Positions 38,462 through 47,404 of a DNA stretch of 64,000 nt are shown here, one piece after another (within the stretch, counting starts at the first letter, position 1; each line of letters begins with the position of its first letter). The DNA lies in NCBI RefSeq assembly GCF_014138605.1, contig NZ_JACJHX010000004.1:124001-188000 (forward strand), in the 5' to 3' direction. The notes under the pieces are model-generated. The model was not told the origin of the DNA. It worked only from the letters and a program-made list of their open reading frames with translations, and made no database searches. A program made the position numbers and the translations under genes. This DNA comes from Peribacillus huizhouensis (GTDB lineage Bacteria; Bacillota; Bacilli; Bacillales; DSM-1321).

Positions 38462-38647
38462 ATGAAGGAATGGTGGCGTAGAAAGAAAAGCAAAACGAGG
38501 AAGGGCAAGAATGGTAATGATAATTACTCCGTATTAGATTTCTTTCTTGATGTTCTGTTTTGGATACCAGAATTGATTTTTTTGCCTTTAAGAATCATTT
38601 TTTGGTTACTTAGAGGTTTAGGAAGGTTCATTTTGGACTTATTTTGA
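38462..38647 (+). CDS. Small membrane-associated protein
   Basis: 61 residues from the ATG at 38462 with AAAGGG nine bases upstream; an in-frame TTG at 38453 overlaps that site. Basic N-terminus (RRKKSKTRKGKNG) followed by a hydrophobic, aromatic C-terminus (DVLFWIPELIFLPLRIIFW) suggests an amphipathic or inserted membrane peptide. No named family recognised. Confidence 0.6.
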   Translation: MKEWWRRKKSKTRKGKNGNDNYSVLDFFLDVLFWIPELIFLPLRIIFWLLRGLGRFILDLF

Positions 38648-38785
38648 TTTCTTTAGATGTGGGTTTGTTTTTCGCTTGTTATTCCATACATATCCAGCAT
38701 TAAAACTATCTTCTTCATCTGTAATATCAAAACTTTGCTCCAATACTACTTCTGTCAAATTAAAATTCAACTCGAAAATAGTCAA
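38639..38785 (-). pseudogene. Possible C-terminal gene fragment
   Basis: A 48-codon frame from a TTG at 38785 reads NLTEVVLEQSFDITDEEDS and NAGYVWNNKRKTNPHLKK. Its composition looks coding-like, but it has no ribosome binding site and overlaps the end of the small gene on the other strand. Possibly the tail of a deleted gene. Confidence 0.2.
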
Positions 38786-38843
38786 TAAAAAAGATCAGGC
38801 CCACAAACGCAAAATGAGTGGCTAACTAATGATTGTTGATTAC

Positions 38844-38896
38844 AAAAAGAAGCATCCACCCTTTATCCTTGGGGAGGGAGGGTAGATACTTCTTTT
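38844..38896 (-). terminator. Terminator of the ECF transporter operon
   Basis: On the minus strand AAAAGAAGTATCTACCCT pairs imperfectly with AGGGTGGATGCTTCTTTTT. It lies about 50 bases beyond the ecfT stop. Confidence 0.75.
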
Positions 38897-38945
38897 AGCA
38901 CGTTAGAAAAGTATAAATTGTCAGCGCAGATGATTTTTTGATTTC

Positions 38946-39773
38946 CTAAAAAGGATTATAAAACCGATTTCCATCATGAAGGGTAACGTAAAATGATACC
39001 AAGAGAATGAGAACAAATAGGATTATAGTTATCACATCGATTTTTTGAAATGGACGGGCCCGGTACCAGGACCGCTTTTTATTTTTTCCAAAGCCTCGAA
39101 GTTCCATCGCATTACTTATCACTTCGATCTTATCGAGACTTGATAAGATGAGAGGGACGATAATTGAAGCGGCATTCTTAATCCGCTTGGTCAGCTTTTC
39201 TTTGCGTGACATATCAATTCCGCGAGCTTGCTGGGAAAGCGAGATATTACGGAAATCCCGTTGAATATCGGGAATATATCGTAACGCAAGGGCGACAGCA
39301 TAAGAAATGCGGTAACTGACACCAATGCGGTTTAATGAAGCCGCAAATTCACTTGGATTGGTTGTCACAATAAATAGGATAGCTGCAGGAATAACTGTAA
39401 AATATTTTAGCGTGACATTCATTTGATAAAAAAGTTGCTCTATTGTAATCGTATAACGCCCTCCGATTTCAAACAGAACATGGCTTGTCCCATAGATTTT
39501 TACCCCTTCTTGCGGCGAAAAAACATAAATTGCCACGTTATTGATCATGAGAAAGAACAAAATAAACAGGAGGACAAAGGCTACTTCCTTTAGTTTTACT
39601 TTGGAAATGATAAAAACAAAGATACTAAATAGGAAGAGGCAGACCAAAATTCGTGTATCATAGGTGAGCATCGCGATCGATGACCATATCATAAAGCAAA
39701 TCAGCTTGGTTACACCTGTAAGCCGATGAATTGGCGATTGCCGATCAATGTAGGAAAGCATTTCTACTGCCAT
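38946..39773 (-). CDS. ECF transporter transmembrane protein EcfT
   Basis: 275 residues, five to six membrane helices, the T component of an energy-coupling-factor vitamin-type importer. The two coupling motifs that bind the ATPases are seen as SQQARGIDMS and MELRGFG. The ATG at 39773 follows GGAGGTGAG and overlaps the ATPase gene by ten bases. It forms the operon SAM hydrolase - S component - double ATPase - EcfT. As the T component is next to its own S gene, this is a group I (dedicated) ECF system. Confidence 0.9.
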   Translation of the reverse strand: MAVEMLSYIDRQSPIHRLTGVTKLICFMIWSSIAMLTYDTRILVCLFLFSIFVFIISKVKLKEVAFVLLFILFFLMINNVAIYVFSPQEGVKIYGTSHVLFEIGGRYTITIEQLFYQMNVTLKYFTVIPAAILFIVTTNPSEFAASLNRIGVSYRISYAVALALRYIPDIQRDFRNISLSQQARGIDMSRKEKLTKRIKNAASIIVPLILSSLDKIEVISNAMELRGFGKNKKRSWYRARPFQKIDVITIILFVLILLVSFYVTLHDGNRFYNPF

Positions 39774-41476
39774 TTCTGTCTCACCTCCCGATCATAAGCG
39801 ATAAACCGATCGACAAACTCTTTCGGTTCGCTTATTCCCGCCCGAAGCGCCAATTCAAATAAGGAAGTTTCCTTTAAGTTTGCCTCATTGATGATGCTAG
39901 AATCGGCCAGTACATTGACGGCTGTATCATCGGCTAGTTTTGTCCCGCCAGCAATCACGATTGCCCGCGGTGTGTACTCAAGCATGAGATGCATATCATG
40001 AGTAATCATAATAATCGTTACACCTTGGCGATTGAGTTCCACCAAAAACTCCATAATTTCAGTATAATGGCGAAAATCTTGTCCTGCAGTAGGCTCGTCA
40101 AGAATAATTACCTCTGGTTCTAAAACTAAAATCGAGGCGATAGTTACCCGCTTTTTCTGGCCAAAGCTCAACGCCGATATCGGCCAGTTACGGAATGGGT
40201 ACAGTCCGCATATTTTCAACGTTTTGAAAACCCTATCTTTTATTTCCGCTTCCGGTACACCACGGAGAATGAGACCAAGCGCAACTTCATCATAGATCAT
40301 CTGTTTTGAAATCATTTGATTCGGGTTTTGCATCACTATTCCGATTCTTGAAGCACGATCTTTTATCGTATCTTCAGTAATATCTAGCCCCCGATAATAA
40401 ATGCGCCCTGAGCTCGGTTTTTCAAAGCCGCAAATTAATTTAGAAAGCGTCGACTTTCCTGCTCCATTTTTTCCTACAATACTGACCATTTCTCCTTTTT
40501 CAATCGAAAAAGAAACACCGCAAATGGTTCTTTTCCCCGATGTGTAGCCAAAATCGATGTTATTTAACTCCAAAATCGTTTCTGTTTTCACTTTAGGCTG
40601 AGGACCATTCACTTTAATAAACCAGTCTGCCAACTTATCTTTACAGTCATCTACTTGAAAGGAATCGATACGAGCGGGATACATGTCTGATGTAATAGCA
40701 CAGCCGGCATATTTTGCGGCTTTCACATACAAGGGCTCACGGATGGAACACTCCTCCAAAATGGGTGAGGCTAATAATTCATCTGGAGTCATATCACTGA
40801 TTATCCTCCCGTCATCAACGACAATGATGCGGTCAACAGGACAATGCAAGACATCTTCTAAGCGATGCTCGATAATCACAACGGTTTTTTTCGTTTCTTG
40901 TTGAATCCGTTCAATAAGTTCAATCGCATATTTTCCTGTTGCGGGATCAAGATTGGCCAATGGTTCATCGAATAAAAGAATCTCCACATCATCCACCATT
41001 ACCCCTGCCAGTGAGACTCTTTGTTTTTGCCCTCCGGAAAGATGATGCAGCGAGGAGTCCAAAAAATTCTCCATTTCGACCATTTTTGACACTTCTGCAA
41101 CCTTATTAAACATTTGTGTCTGTGGTGTATAATCATTTTCTAATGCAAAAGCGATATCCTCAGCAACGGTAAGACCAATAAATTGACCATCAGGATCCTG
41201 GAGAACCGTCCCGACTTTTTTGGATAAGGAAAAAATGTCTAATTCCCTGACATCCTCGCCACTGATTTTCAACCTTCCTGAGACTTCCCCTTTATAAGAA
41301 AAGGGAACTAGGCCATTGATACAATGGCCTAGTGTGCTTTTTCCAGATCCTGAAGGACCGACAATGAGAACCTTTTCCCCTTCATAGATCGTTAAGTTGA
41401 TGTCATTTAATGTTGGTTTCGCCTGACTGCGATATTGAAAGCTATAGTTTTCAAATTGAATTACCGGTTTTTTCAT
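39764..41476 (-). CDS. ECF transporter double ATPase (EcfA-EcfA' fusion)
   Basis: 570 residues from the ATG at 41476 (AGGAGA upstream). Two complete ABC domains in one chain: Walker A GPSGSGKST and GKNGAGKST, signatures LSGGQKQRVSLAG and LSFGQKKRVTIAS, Walker B ILLFDEPLANLDP and VIILDEPTAGQD. Fused YkoD-like ATPases are typical for dedicated ECF systems. They power uptake through EcfT and the S component. The second signature has Phe in place of Gly (LSFGQ), a variation also known in EcfA' halves. Confidence 0.93.
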   Translation of the reverse strand: MKKPVIQFENYSFQYRSQAKPTLNDINLTIYEGEKVLIVGPSGSGKSTLGHCINGLVPFSYKGEVSGRLKISGEDVRELDIFSLSKKVGTVLQDPDGQFIGLTVAEDIAFALENDYTPQTQMFNKVAEVSKMVEMENFLDSSLHHLSGGQKQRVSLAGVMVDDVEILLFDEPLANLDPATGKYAIELIERIQQETKKTVVIIEHRLEDVLHCPVDRIIVVDDGRIISDMTPDELLASPILEECSIREPLYVKAAKYAGCAITSDMYPARIDSFQVDDCKDKLADWFIKVNGPQPKVKTETILELNNIDFGYTSGKRTICGVSFSIEKGEMVSIVGKNGAGKSTLSKLICGFEKPSSGRIYYRGLDITEDTIKDRASRIGIVMQNPNQMISKQMIYDEVALGLILRGVPEAEIKDRVFKTLKICGLYPFRNWPISALSFGQKKRVTIASILVLEPEVIILDEPTAGQDFRHYTEIMEFLVELNRQGVTIIMITHDMHLMLEYTPRAIVIAGGTKLADDTAVNVLADSSIINEANLKETSLFELALRAGISEPKEFVDRFIAYDREVRQKWQ

Positions 41477-41513
41477 ACATCTTCTCCTAATAAAACAGTG
41501 CATTTGTGTCTAA

Positions 41514-42071
41514 TTAATCTTCCTTAATCAAGCTGCCACTTTGACTGCGACTTTTTGCATAGATACCAAGCAGCAGCGTTCCAAGAACAGCAACTGTCAC
41601 CATGTTTAATCCTCCAGCAACCATCCCTTGTAAATATACTTTATTTGCAGGTTCAGCATAGATGAAAACATCCAACGATGGAGCAATTAGGAACCAGCCA
41701 ATCGCTTGGACAATGATTTGAACAACATTGAACAGAATCATTTTTTTGACATTAAAATTCCCTGCTTCTATATTGATTTTCTTTGATACAAGACCAATTA
41801 AGAAACCAACGATTCCCGACACGAGAACCCAACTCCACCAAGGAGTTCCATAAAAGATCGCATCCTTTAAGGCGTGACCGATTAAACCAATCAAGCCGCC
41901 GGCAATCGGTCCGAAGACTACAGCCATTAACGCTAAAAATCCATATGATGTATCAAAATTCGTATTAGGCACCCCTGTTGGAATGACAGCGAATCTGCCT
42001 AAAATCACAAAAACAGCTGCCCCAATCCCAATCGCCACGATTGTTTTTATTGATAAAAGATTATTTTTCAT
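41514..42071 (-). CDS. ECF substrate-binding S component (UPF0397-like)
   Basis: 185 residues, six membrane helices, resembling the UPF0397 S components: [18 protein letters not shown] near the N-terminus and [19 protein letters not shown] with [11 protein letters not shown] in the middle. It determines the ligand of the ECF importer. Between SAM hydrolase (29 bases upstream) and the double ATPase (37 bases downstream), and under a T-box with a likely Met specifier, a methionine-related ligand such as SAM, methylthioadenosine or a precursor is plausible, but the ligand cannot be read from sequence. Confidence 0.85.
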   Translation of the reverse strand: MKNNLLSIKTIVAIGIGAAVFVILGRFAVIPTGVPNTNFDTSYGFLALMAVVFGPIAGGLIGLIGHALKDAIFYGTPWWSWVLVSGIVGFLIGLVSKKINIEAGNFNVKKMILFNVVQIIVQAIGWFLIAPSLDVFIYAEPANKVYLQGMVAGGLNMVTVAVLGTLLLGIYAKSRSQSGSLIKED

Positions 42072-42100
42072 TTTCTCCCCCCAATTATAATTTTTAAGTA

Positions 42101-42958
42101 TTAATTATATACAATTTTGGGTATTTTGCGTATAGAAATTTTCCACGTTGCTCCGGTTTCAATATGGTATGCCTTGGCAAAGGACCCTTGATTAATCGCG
42201 ACGCCTATTTTGTCGAGTGAGTTAACATAAAGCAATGGCTCGCCTAAATGAATGTCAGCAAATGTCCTCCCATACGTCATAATATTTTTATAGACTTGGC
42301 GAGTATCATTTTCAATGGTCACTTCAAAAGAATCACCATATTCAGCAGATAATTTTTTGAAAAGTATCCGATCAATATTTGTCCATAAATTACCGAAGCG
42401 AATATCAAGAATGTCGATATGCCCTGTAAGAACATGATTAGTAATGCTCGGATCCCCTTTGGGCAGTTCGACGACGGAATCAACAGGCACTGTTGGCCCC
42501 ACTTGCTCAAACGTAATCAATTTGGAAGCAAGTCGAGCACCTGTAAATGCATAGACATCACGCCCATGGAAAGTGTAAGATTCACCAGAATGCGGCAGAC
42601 GATTGACAGTTTCATCAATCATTCTCACCTCGACAATTCCAATACTATTTTTAATATGGGTGAGCGTTCCATTATCAGGAGTAATAATATATTGATTCAA
42701 AGCCGTTTTTGCAACAATGCTTCTGCGCTCCGAGCCAACACCTGGGTCAACAACAGAAACAAACACCGTTCCTTCCGGCCAATAAGCAACTGTCTGGTAT
42801 AATCTGTACGAACCTTCCCAAATGTTATATTGAGGAATGTCATGTGTTAAATCAAAGATTCGGATCTCCGGATTTACTGTAACAGCTACACCATACATAG
42901 CGCTAACTGCACCGTCACTTGTACCAAAATCAGTTTGTAAAACGAGATGATTGTTCAT
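42101..42958 (-). CDS. S-adenosyl-L-methionine hydrolase (adenosine-forming), DUF62 family
   Basis: 285 residues of the SAM hydroxide adenosyltransferase family, which splits SAM with water into adenosine and methionine. Signature motifs: [17 protein letters not shown] with the key Asp, [35 protein letters not shown] and [15 protein letters not shown] follows AAGGAGGA. It is the first gene after a T-box and in an operon with a complete ECF importer, so it may act on an imported SAM-like compound to supply methionine. Family confident, pathway inferred. Confidence 0.92.
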   Translation of the reverse strand: MNNHLVLQTDFGTSDGAVSAMYGVAVTVNPEIRIFDLTHDIPQYNIWEGSYRLYQTVAYWPEGTVFVSVVDPGVGSERRSIVAKTALNQYIITPDNGTLTHIKNSIGIVEVRMIDETVNRLPHSGESYTFHGRDVYAFTGARLASKLITFEQVGPTVPVDSVVELPKGDPSITNHVLTGHIDILDIRFGNLWTNIDRILFKKLSAEYGDSFEVTIENDTRQVYKNIMTYGRTFADIHLGEPLLYVNSLDKIGVAINQGSFAKAYHIETGATWKISIRKIPKIVYN

Positions 42959-43125
42959 TATATTTTCCTCCTTCTTTTTATATACTTTTTTGTGGAAAAA
43001 AGAGCGGAACTACGCCAACTTTATTTGAAGTTCTTTTATCAGATTGTAAACAGCTAGTCGGTCAGTTCCACTTGTTTGGATTAACTTTGCCTTTATTGTG
43101 CTGATAGACGGTAATTTGAAAAACA

Positions 43126-43470
43126 ATAAAAAAACCACGCCCCTATCTAATGAAAATAGATAAGGACGTGGTTTATATCCACGTGGTACCACCTTAATTT
43201 ACTGTTTGCTCACACAAAACAGCCTCTGCAAGTACAAGAGAATAAATGCAACTCTTTATACTGTGGTATGGATAACGAGTACCAAATCTCGTCGGAACCT
43301 ACTTCAATCAATAACCATACTCAGTTAGATTGTTTCAGCACGAAGCTCAAAGGCCATTGTTCGGATTCATATTTTTGCTTCTTTTCAGCTACCGAAGCTC
43401 TCTGTGTAAAAATACTTGAATCTTACTTTCCCTTTTCAACGCTTTAAAAAGTGTATTTAGTTTTAAGTTA
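43126..43470 (-). promoter_or_regulatory. T-box leader, probable methionine specifier
   Basis: Minus strand carries AAGGTGGTACCACG (T-box core, 43182-43195) followed by a terminator (CCACGTCCTTATCTA paired with TAGATAGGGGCGTGG, then a T-run at 43128-43134). Upstream, Stem I shows AGAGAGCTTCGG and CCGAACAATGGCCTTTGAG. In that segment ATG lies directly before GCC, where the specifier is expected. The bulge UGGU fits A73 of tRNA-Met. The gene downstream is SAM hydrolase, consistent with methionine control. Confidence 0.85.
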
Positions 43471-43475
43471 ATCGA

Positions 43476-43504
43476 ATTATATTCTGTAAATTACGAATAG
43501 TCAA
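43476..43504 (-). promoter_or_regulatory. Sigma-A promoter of the SAM hydrolase/ECF operon
   Basis: TTGACT (43499-43504), 17-base spacer, TATAAT (43476-43481) on the minus strand, ahead of the T-box. From 43505 to 43682 no gene is seen. Confidence 0.8.
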
Positions 43505-43682
43505 GCGTTTGAATTAGGGCAGGAAAAATTTTTTTGCTACGGTTCTATCCATTGATCTGAATACACGGTCTGTCAGCGTTAACAGCTTACATTGACTGTG
43601 GTTTATGTTCAGTTTTTGGCAGTATGACTGTCTATTAGGAGTCTACATGTATTCAGACTGCTTATAAGATATAAAAGTTTAA

Positions 43683-43901
43683 GGCTGTTTTCACATACTT
43701 TGTTGCTTTTCAATCATTTTTACACTAATAACCCGGGTTGATTTCCGTTGTAGAGGCGGTCTCAGAAGCCTCCTCAGTGCTATGCACTTGCGGGGTCTCC
43801 CTCAACACGCTTTTCCCGCAGGAGTCTCGCACCTGTAACGAAGATCAACATCTGTTCGAATTGGTTTCTTGCTAAAAACAACAATCTTTACGAAAAGAGC
43901 C
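43683..43901 (-). repeat. MITE-like repeat, copy R4
   Basis: Inverted copy most similar to R1 (same short core, CGTTGTAGAGGCGG). Ends GGCTGTTTTCACATAC and TTTACGAAAAGAGCC. It separates the SAM hydrolase/ECF operon from the ABC import operon. Confidence 0.85.
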
Positions 43902-44026
43902 AAGTTTAATTACTCCAATATGCCTAATTCCACAAACACATTTCATTGCTGTAAACAAAATTTTCATAGCGTTTTAACATGTGAAACCTGTATTCAATCT
44001 ATATGATAACTAGACCTACTTCTCAC

Positions 44027-46201
44027 CTAAACTTGAATGGTTAATAGCTCTTGTTTTTCCAGCAATTCTTCATTTATGTTTTCGACGCATTTTTCAAACT
44101 GTGGTTGCTCTTCTGCTAATAGTTTTCGTATATGTTTTCCGATGATTTCTTCAGTATGTTTTAAATCGATGCACTGACCATTTTCAAAAACAGTTTCCCG
44201 CTTTCCATTCATGATTGTCTTTTTTGCTTTTGCTAACCATGGATACATCGTTCTGACAACAGAGTTATTCGAGAGAAAGTAGCTTGCCGTATTGCCGCCG
44301 AGTAAATTAATTTGTTCCGAAATTTCTGGACTGTTGAGCCAAGTAAGAAATTCAATGGATGCTGCCACTTTATTCGTTGATTTCGTTATTCCTAAAATCC
44401 CTCCACCAAGCAAAGGTGCGTTCCCTGGTACATCAGCAATTCCAATCGAATCTTTAATATTACTTTGGGAGACAACCGATAAATGGTTCATAAATCCAAT
44501 CACCATTGCCGATTTCCCATCAATAAAGGCTTGTACTTCCTCCCCCCACCAATTCGAGTCAATGACGAGAGAATTCTGATAATTATCGTAAAGTAACTTC
44601 ATGGCACCGATCGCTATTTCTCGGTCCAATTCAATATCTGAAGTAGTGAGAATATCACCGTTTAAGGAATAATACCTAAGCAAATATTCGGCTGCAATGG
44701 TCTCAATATTGCCTGAAATCATCGAAGCACCCGCTAATTCCTTTACTTGGTCAAAGTCACTTTCATTGAAAAATGTAATTAACTCGTTATATTTTTCAAA
44801 TGTCGTAGGTGTTCTAAGTTCTGATTTCGTTTTTTCAAAGTATTTTCGCTTGACGATGTCATTATCAAAAATATCTTTCCGATAAAATAACATTTGAATA
44901 CTAATATCAAATGGAACCGCATATGCAGTATCGTTTATATTGACGTAAGCGTCTTTTAGAAAGTATGGTAACGCATTAATAAATTCATCTAATTCTACTT
45001 CTAAACCCTGTAATGGACGGTAAATTTTCTGCCCATACCAAGAGTAACCAGCAATATCGAGCCTAATAATGTCATACGTCTTCCACATTTCGTCGTCCTC
45101 AAGGATTTGAAAAACCTCATTATAGGCTTTGATATCAAGTTGTACGATGCAGTTAGTACTCTTTTCGAAATGCGTTATGACTTTTTTTAGTGCATGCGTT
45201 GCTGGTGAATCAATGGTAAGAATCTTAATCTCTGTTTGAAAATGATTATATCGGTTTGGCTTCATCAGAAATCCATAATTAGGATAAATATGAGAATGAC
45301 TTTTATCTTTTAAATGAATCGTTTGAATGATATTTTTGACGACTCGTTCACCCAAATAGCCAAAATCCTGATAATAGTACAGCATTTCATTGCTATACGT
45401 GTTTTTTAATGGGCCAAGTGTTATTATTTTTGGCAAGTTTTGTTTTGAACCATAATGAAACGCTTTAACCAATAATTGGGCTTTCGAGACATTTGTTGCG
45501 ATAATACAGTCGAAGGAAGATTCTAAGACTAGTTTAAACGCATTTTCATATTCATGAGATAATGTGGACTGATAGACAGTAACATCCCGATTCTCTAAAC
45601 TTTTCAAGATTGAAATTGTAAAATCATGCTCATTTGCAAAATTCTCTTCCCCAGTAAACAAGGCTATTTTACCGGTAGTATGTTGGTCGATAAATGTTGC
45701 AATCTCAATCCCAGCCTGATTAAAATCAAAGGTAATAAATTCCTGCGCATTTACAATCTTTCGATTAATAAATATGATGTCACTTTTATTAATCGGAATT
45801 TGCTCATAATACTCGTTAGCATCTTCTAATGCAGAAACCGTGATAATACCTGATGGACGCTCTTTAATAATTTCCTTAATAATTTGTCTTTCCTTTATTG
45901 GATTATCATAGGTACAGTACAACCTCAACTGAAAGTCTCTGAAGTTTGCTTCTTTCAAAGCATTTTCGTAAAAAATAGAGTATTCCTCTAATCCAAGACT
46001 TGGTAAAATCATAATGATCGTTTGACTTTTACCAGAACGAAGCAACTTTGCATTATTATTAAGATTGTATCCTAATTTTTCAGCTGCTTTTAAGACAAGT
46101 TCCATTTTTTTTGAACTGACATTCCCTTTGCCATTTAAAACATTGGATACCGTTCCATGCGATACCCCTGCTTCTTTTGCTATATCTAATATGGTCGCCA
46201 T
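44027..46201 (-). CDS. LacI repressor fused to a solute-binding-protein domain
   Basis: 724 residues. Residues 1-55 are a LacI helix-turn-helix (ATILDIAKEAGVSHGTVSNVLNGKGNVS) with hinge helix; about 58-320 is the usual periplasmic-binding-type sensor; about 325-705 resembles family 1 extracellular solute-binding proteins (YNEVFQILEDDEMWKTYDII, AVPFDISIQMLFYRKDIF, IDGKSAMVIGFMNHL, AASIEFLTWLNSPE). No signal peptide, so the whole protein is cytoplasmic. Ordinary LacI proteins end near 340. Two ATGs (46204, 46201) follow AAGGTGG. It lies downstream of an ABC import operon on the same strand, so it probably regulates that operon, with the extra domain as a second ligand sensor. Confidence 0.9.
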   Translation of the reverse strand: MATILDIAKEAGVSHGTVSNVLNGKGNVSSKKMELVLKAAEKLGYNLNNNAKLLRSGKSQTIIMILPSLGLEEYSIFYENALKEANFRDFQLRLYCTYDNPIKERQIIKEIIKERPSGIITVSALEDANEYYEQIPINKSDIIFINRKIVNAQEFITFDFNQAGIEIATFIDQHTTGKIALFTGEENFANEHDFTISILKSLENRDVTVYQSTLSHEYENAFKLVLESSFDCIIATNVSKAQLLVKAFHYGSKQNLPKIITLGPLKNTYSNEMLYYYQDFGYLGERVVKNIIQTIHLKDKSHSHIYPNYGFLMKPNRYNHFQTEIKILTIDSPATHALKKVITHFEKSTNCIVQLDIKAYNEVFQILEDDEMWKTYDIIRLDIAGYSWYGQKIYRPLQGLEVELDEFINALPYFLKDAYVNINDTAYAVPFDISIQMLFYRKDIFDNDIVKRKYFEKTKSELRTPTTFEKYNELITFFNESDFDQVKELAGASMISGNIETIAAEYLLRYYSLNGDILTTSDIELDREIAIGAMKLLYDNYQNSLVIDSNWWGEEVQAFIDGKSAMVIGFMNHLSVVSQSNIKDSIGIADVPGNAPLLGGGILGITKSTNKVAASIEFLTWLNSPEISEQINLLGGNTASYFLSNNSVVRTMYPWLAKAKKTIMNGKRETVFENGQCIDLKHTEEIIGKHIRKLLAEEQPQFEKCVENINEELLEKQELLTIQV

Positions 46202-46304
46202 CATTTCCACCACCTTTTAAATTCTAGCATTCATTTTAATCTAGCTACCTTTTTAATTTTGGCTATGTTAATCAATACTATTGATTATACAATTTGGTTC
46301 ATTT

Positions 46305-46417
46305 CGTGTGAGACCGCTGTCTCACACGCCTTTCAGCATAGCTGAAAGGTTGCTCTGTCTTCATGAAACGCTTGGAGAAAGCTTGCTTTCTCCAAGCGTT
46401 TCATGAAGACAGAGCAA
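46305..46417. repeat. Three perfect hairpins placed end to end
   Basis: Hairpin 1: 10-bp arms 46305-46314/46319-46328 (CGTGTGAGAC, loop CGCT). Hairpin 2: 9-bp arms 46329-46337/46341-46349 (CCTTTCAGC, loop ATA). Hairpin 3: 32-bp arms 46350-46381/46386-46417 (starts TTGCTCTGTCTTCATG, loop CTTG). All stems are perfect, with no base between neighbours. No T-run of terminator type follows on either strand. Lies between the phosphatase gene and the LacI fusion gene. Confidence 0.9.
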
Positions 46418-46494
46418 AAATGAGCCAAAAATCAACAGCGTCCTATAATACAGCCTAATTTTTAAAAAGACTGTCTCCACATCGTTTGCTGCTA

Positions 46495-47274
46495 TTAAAA
46501 TTTTTTTACAATAGCTAAAAGCTCCTCGTAAGCTGACTGATTGGCAATGATCCAATCGCCACCTTCTAAATAATTCACATTACTTCCATCAAACCTGGAG
46601 ACGCGCAATCCAAATTCCTTTGCGAAAATCAACTGAGCTGCTTTATCCCAAGGACCTGCCTTCGATGTTGCAAACGCCGCAAATTTCCCAGTTATTACAT
46701 GAATGCTGTCAATGCCACCACAGCCAAAATAGCGGATATCAAAAGCTTCATTGGAAAGCTCCTCTAAACATGATTTACCGCACCAGTTTTGTACATCAAT
46801 AGCGACAAGCCCTTCTTGTAACGAAATTGCTGGTGGGGCAGACAGTTTTCTATCATTTAGAAAAACTCCTTCATTTGCTATTGCATAATATATATCACGA
46901 TTCATTACATCATACATATAGCCTAATTTTCCAATATCATTTTCGTAATAAGAAATCAAGATGCAAAAATGATCCTGTTGTTTTACGAAATTGGCCGTCC
47001 CATCAATTGGATCAATGATCCATATATGTTCCCGATTTTTTGCTGTGAATTGTTCTGCAGATTCCTCACCTAAAATTTGATGAGTCGGATAGTATTCTGT
47101 GATTTTCCGAATCAAGAAATCTTGAACGTTTTTATCAATATTTGTGACTAAATCTTTACGATTCGCTTTTGTCTCGATCATTAACTTTCCAGCAAACGAA
47201 TCACGGATCATATGTGCCGCTTCCTCAAGCCACATTAATACATGAACATGGATATCTTCGATCGTTTTATTCAT
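46495..47274 (-). CDS. Inositol-monophosphatase-family phosphatase
   Basis: 259 residues from the ATG at 47274 (AGAGG upstream). Mg2+-dependent sugar-phosphate phosphatase fold: ILGEESAE (first metal Glu), IIDPIDGTANFV (the DPIDGT signature) and GPWDKAAQLI (third metal Asp). The family hydrolyses inositol-1-phosphate, bisphosphates or sugar phosphates. Its operon partners are a glycerophosphodiesterase and an ABC importer, which suggests turnover of an imported phosphoester such as glycerophosphoinositol. That substrate is inference. Confidence 0.9.
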   Translation of the reverse strand: MNKTIEDIHVHVLMWLEEAAHMIRDSFAGKLMIETKANRKDLVTNIDKNVQDFLIRKITEYYPTHQILGEESAEQFTAKNREHIWIIDPIDGTANFVKQQDHFCILISYYENDIGKLGYMYDVMNRDIYYAIANEGVFLNDRKLSAPPAISLQEGLVAIDVQNWCGKSCLEELSNEAFDIRYFGCGGIDSIHVITGKFAAFATSKAGPWDKAAQLIFAKEFGLRVSRFDGSNVNYLEGGDWIIANQSAYEELLAIVKKF

Positions 47275-47300
47275 ACGCAACCTCTTTTTAGTATTATTTA

Positions 47301-47398
47301 TCCCGCATTAACGGGCAGTAAGACCCCCACCTCAAGGCTTGGGTGAGTGAATCGAAAACATAGGTGGGGGACAACTGCCCGTAAAGGCCCGATTGGTG
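47301..47398. repeat. Structured repeat, copy 2
   Basis: Homologue of 6740-6835. Small hairpin (CCCG...CGGG) and long stem GGGCAGT-CCCCCACCT paired with AGGTGGGGG-ACTGCCC, enclosing CAAGGCTTGGG. The pairs differ from copy 1 but remain complementary. It stands 26 bases upstream of the phosphatase start, inside the operon. Confidence 0.7.
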
Positions 47399-47404
47399 AG
47401 ATAC

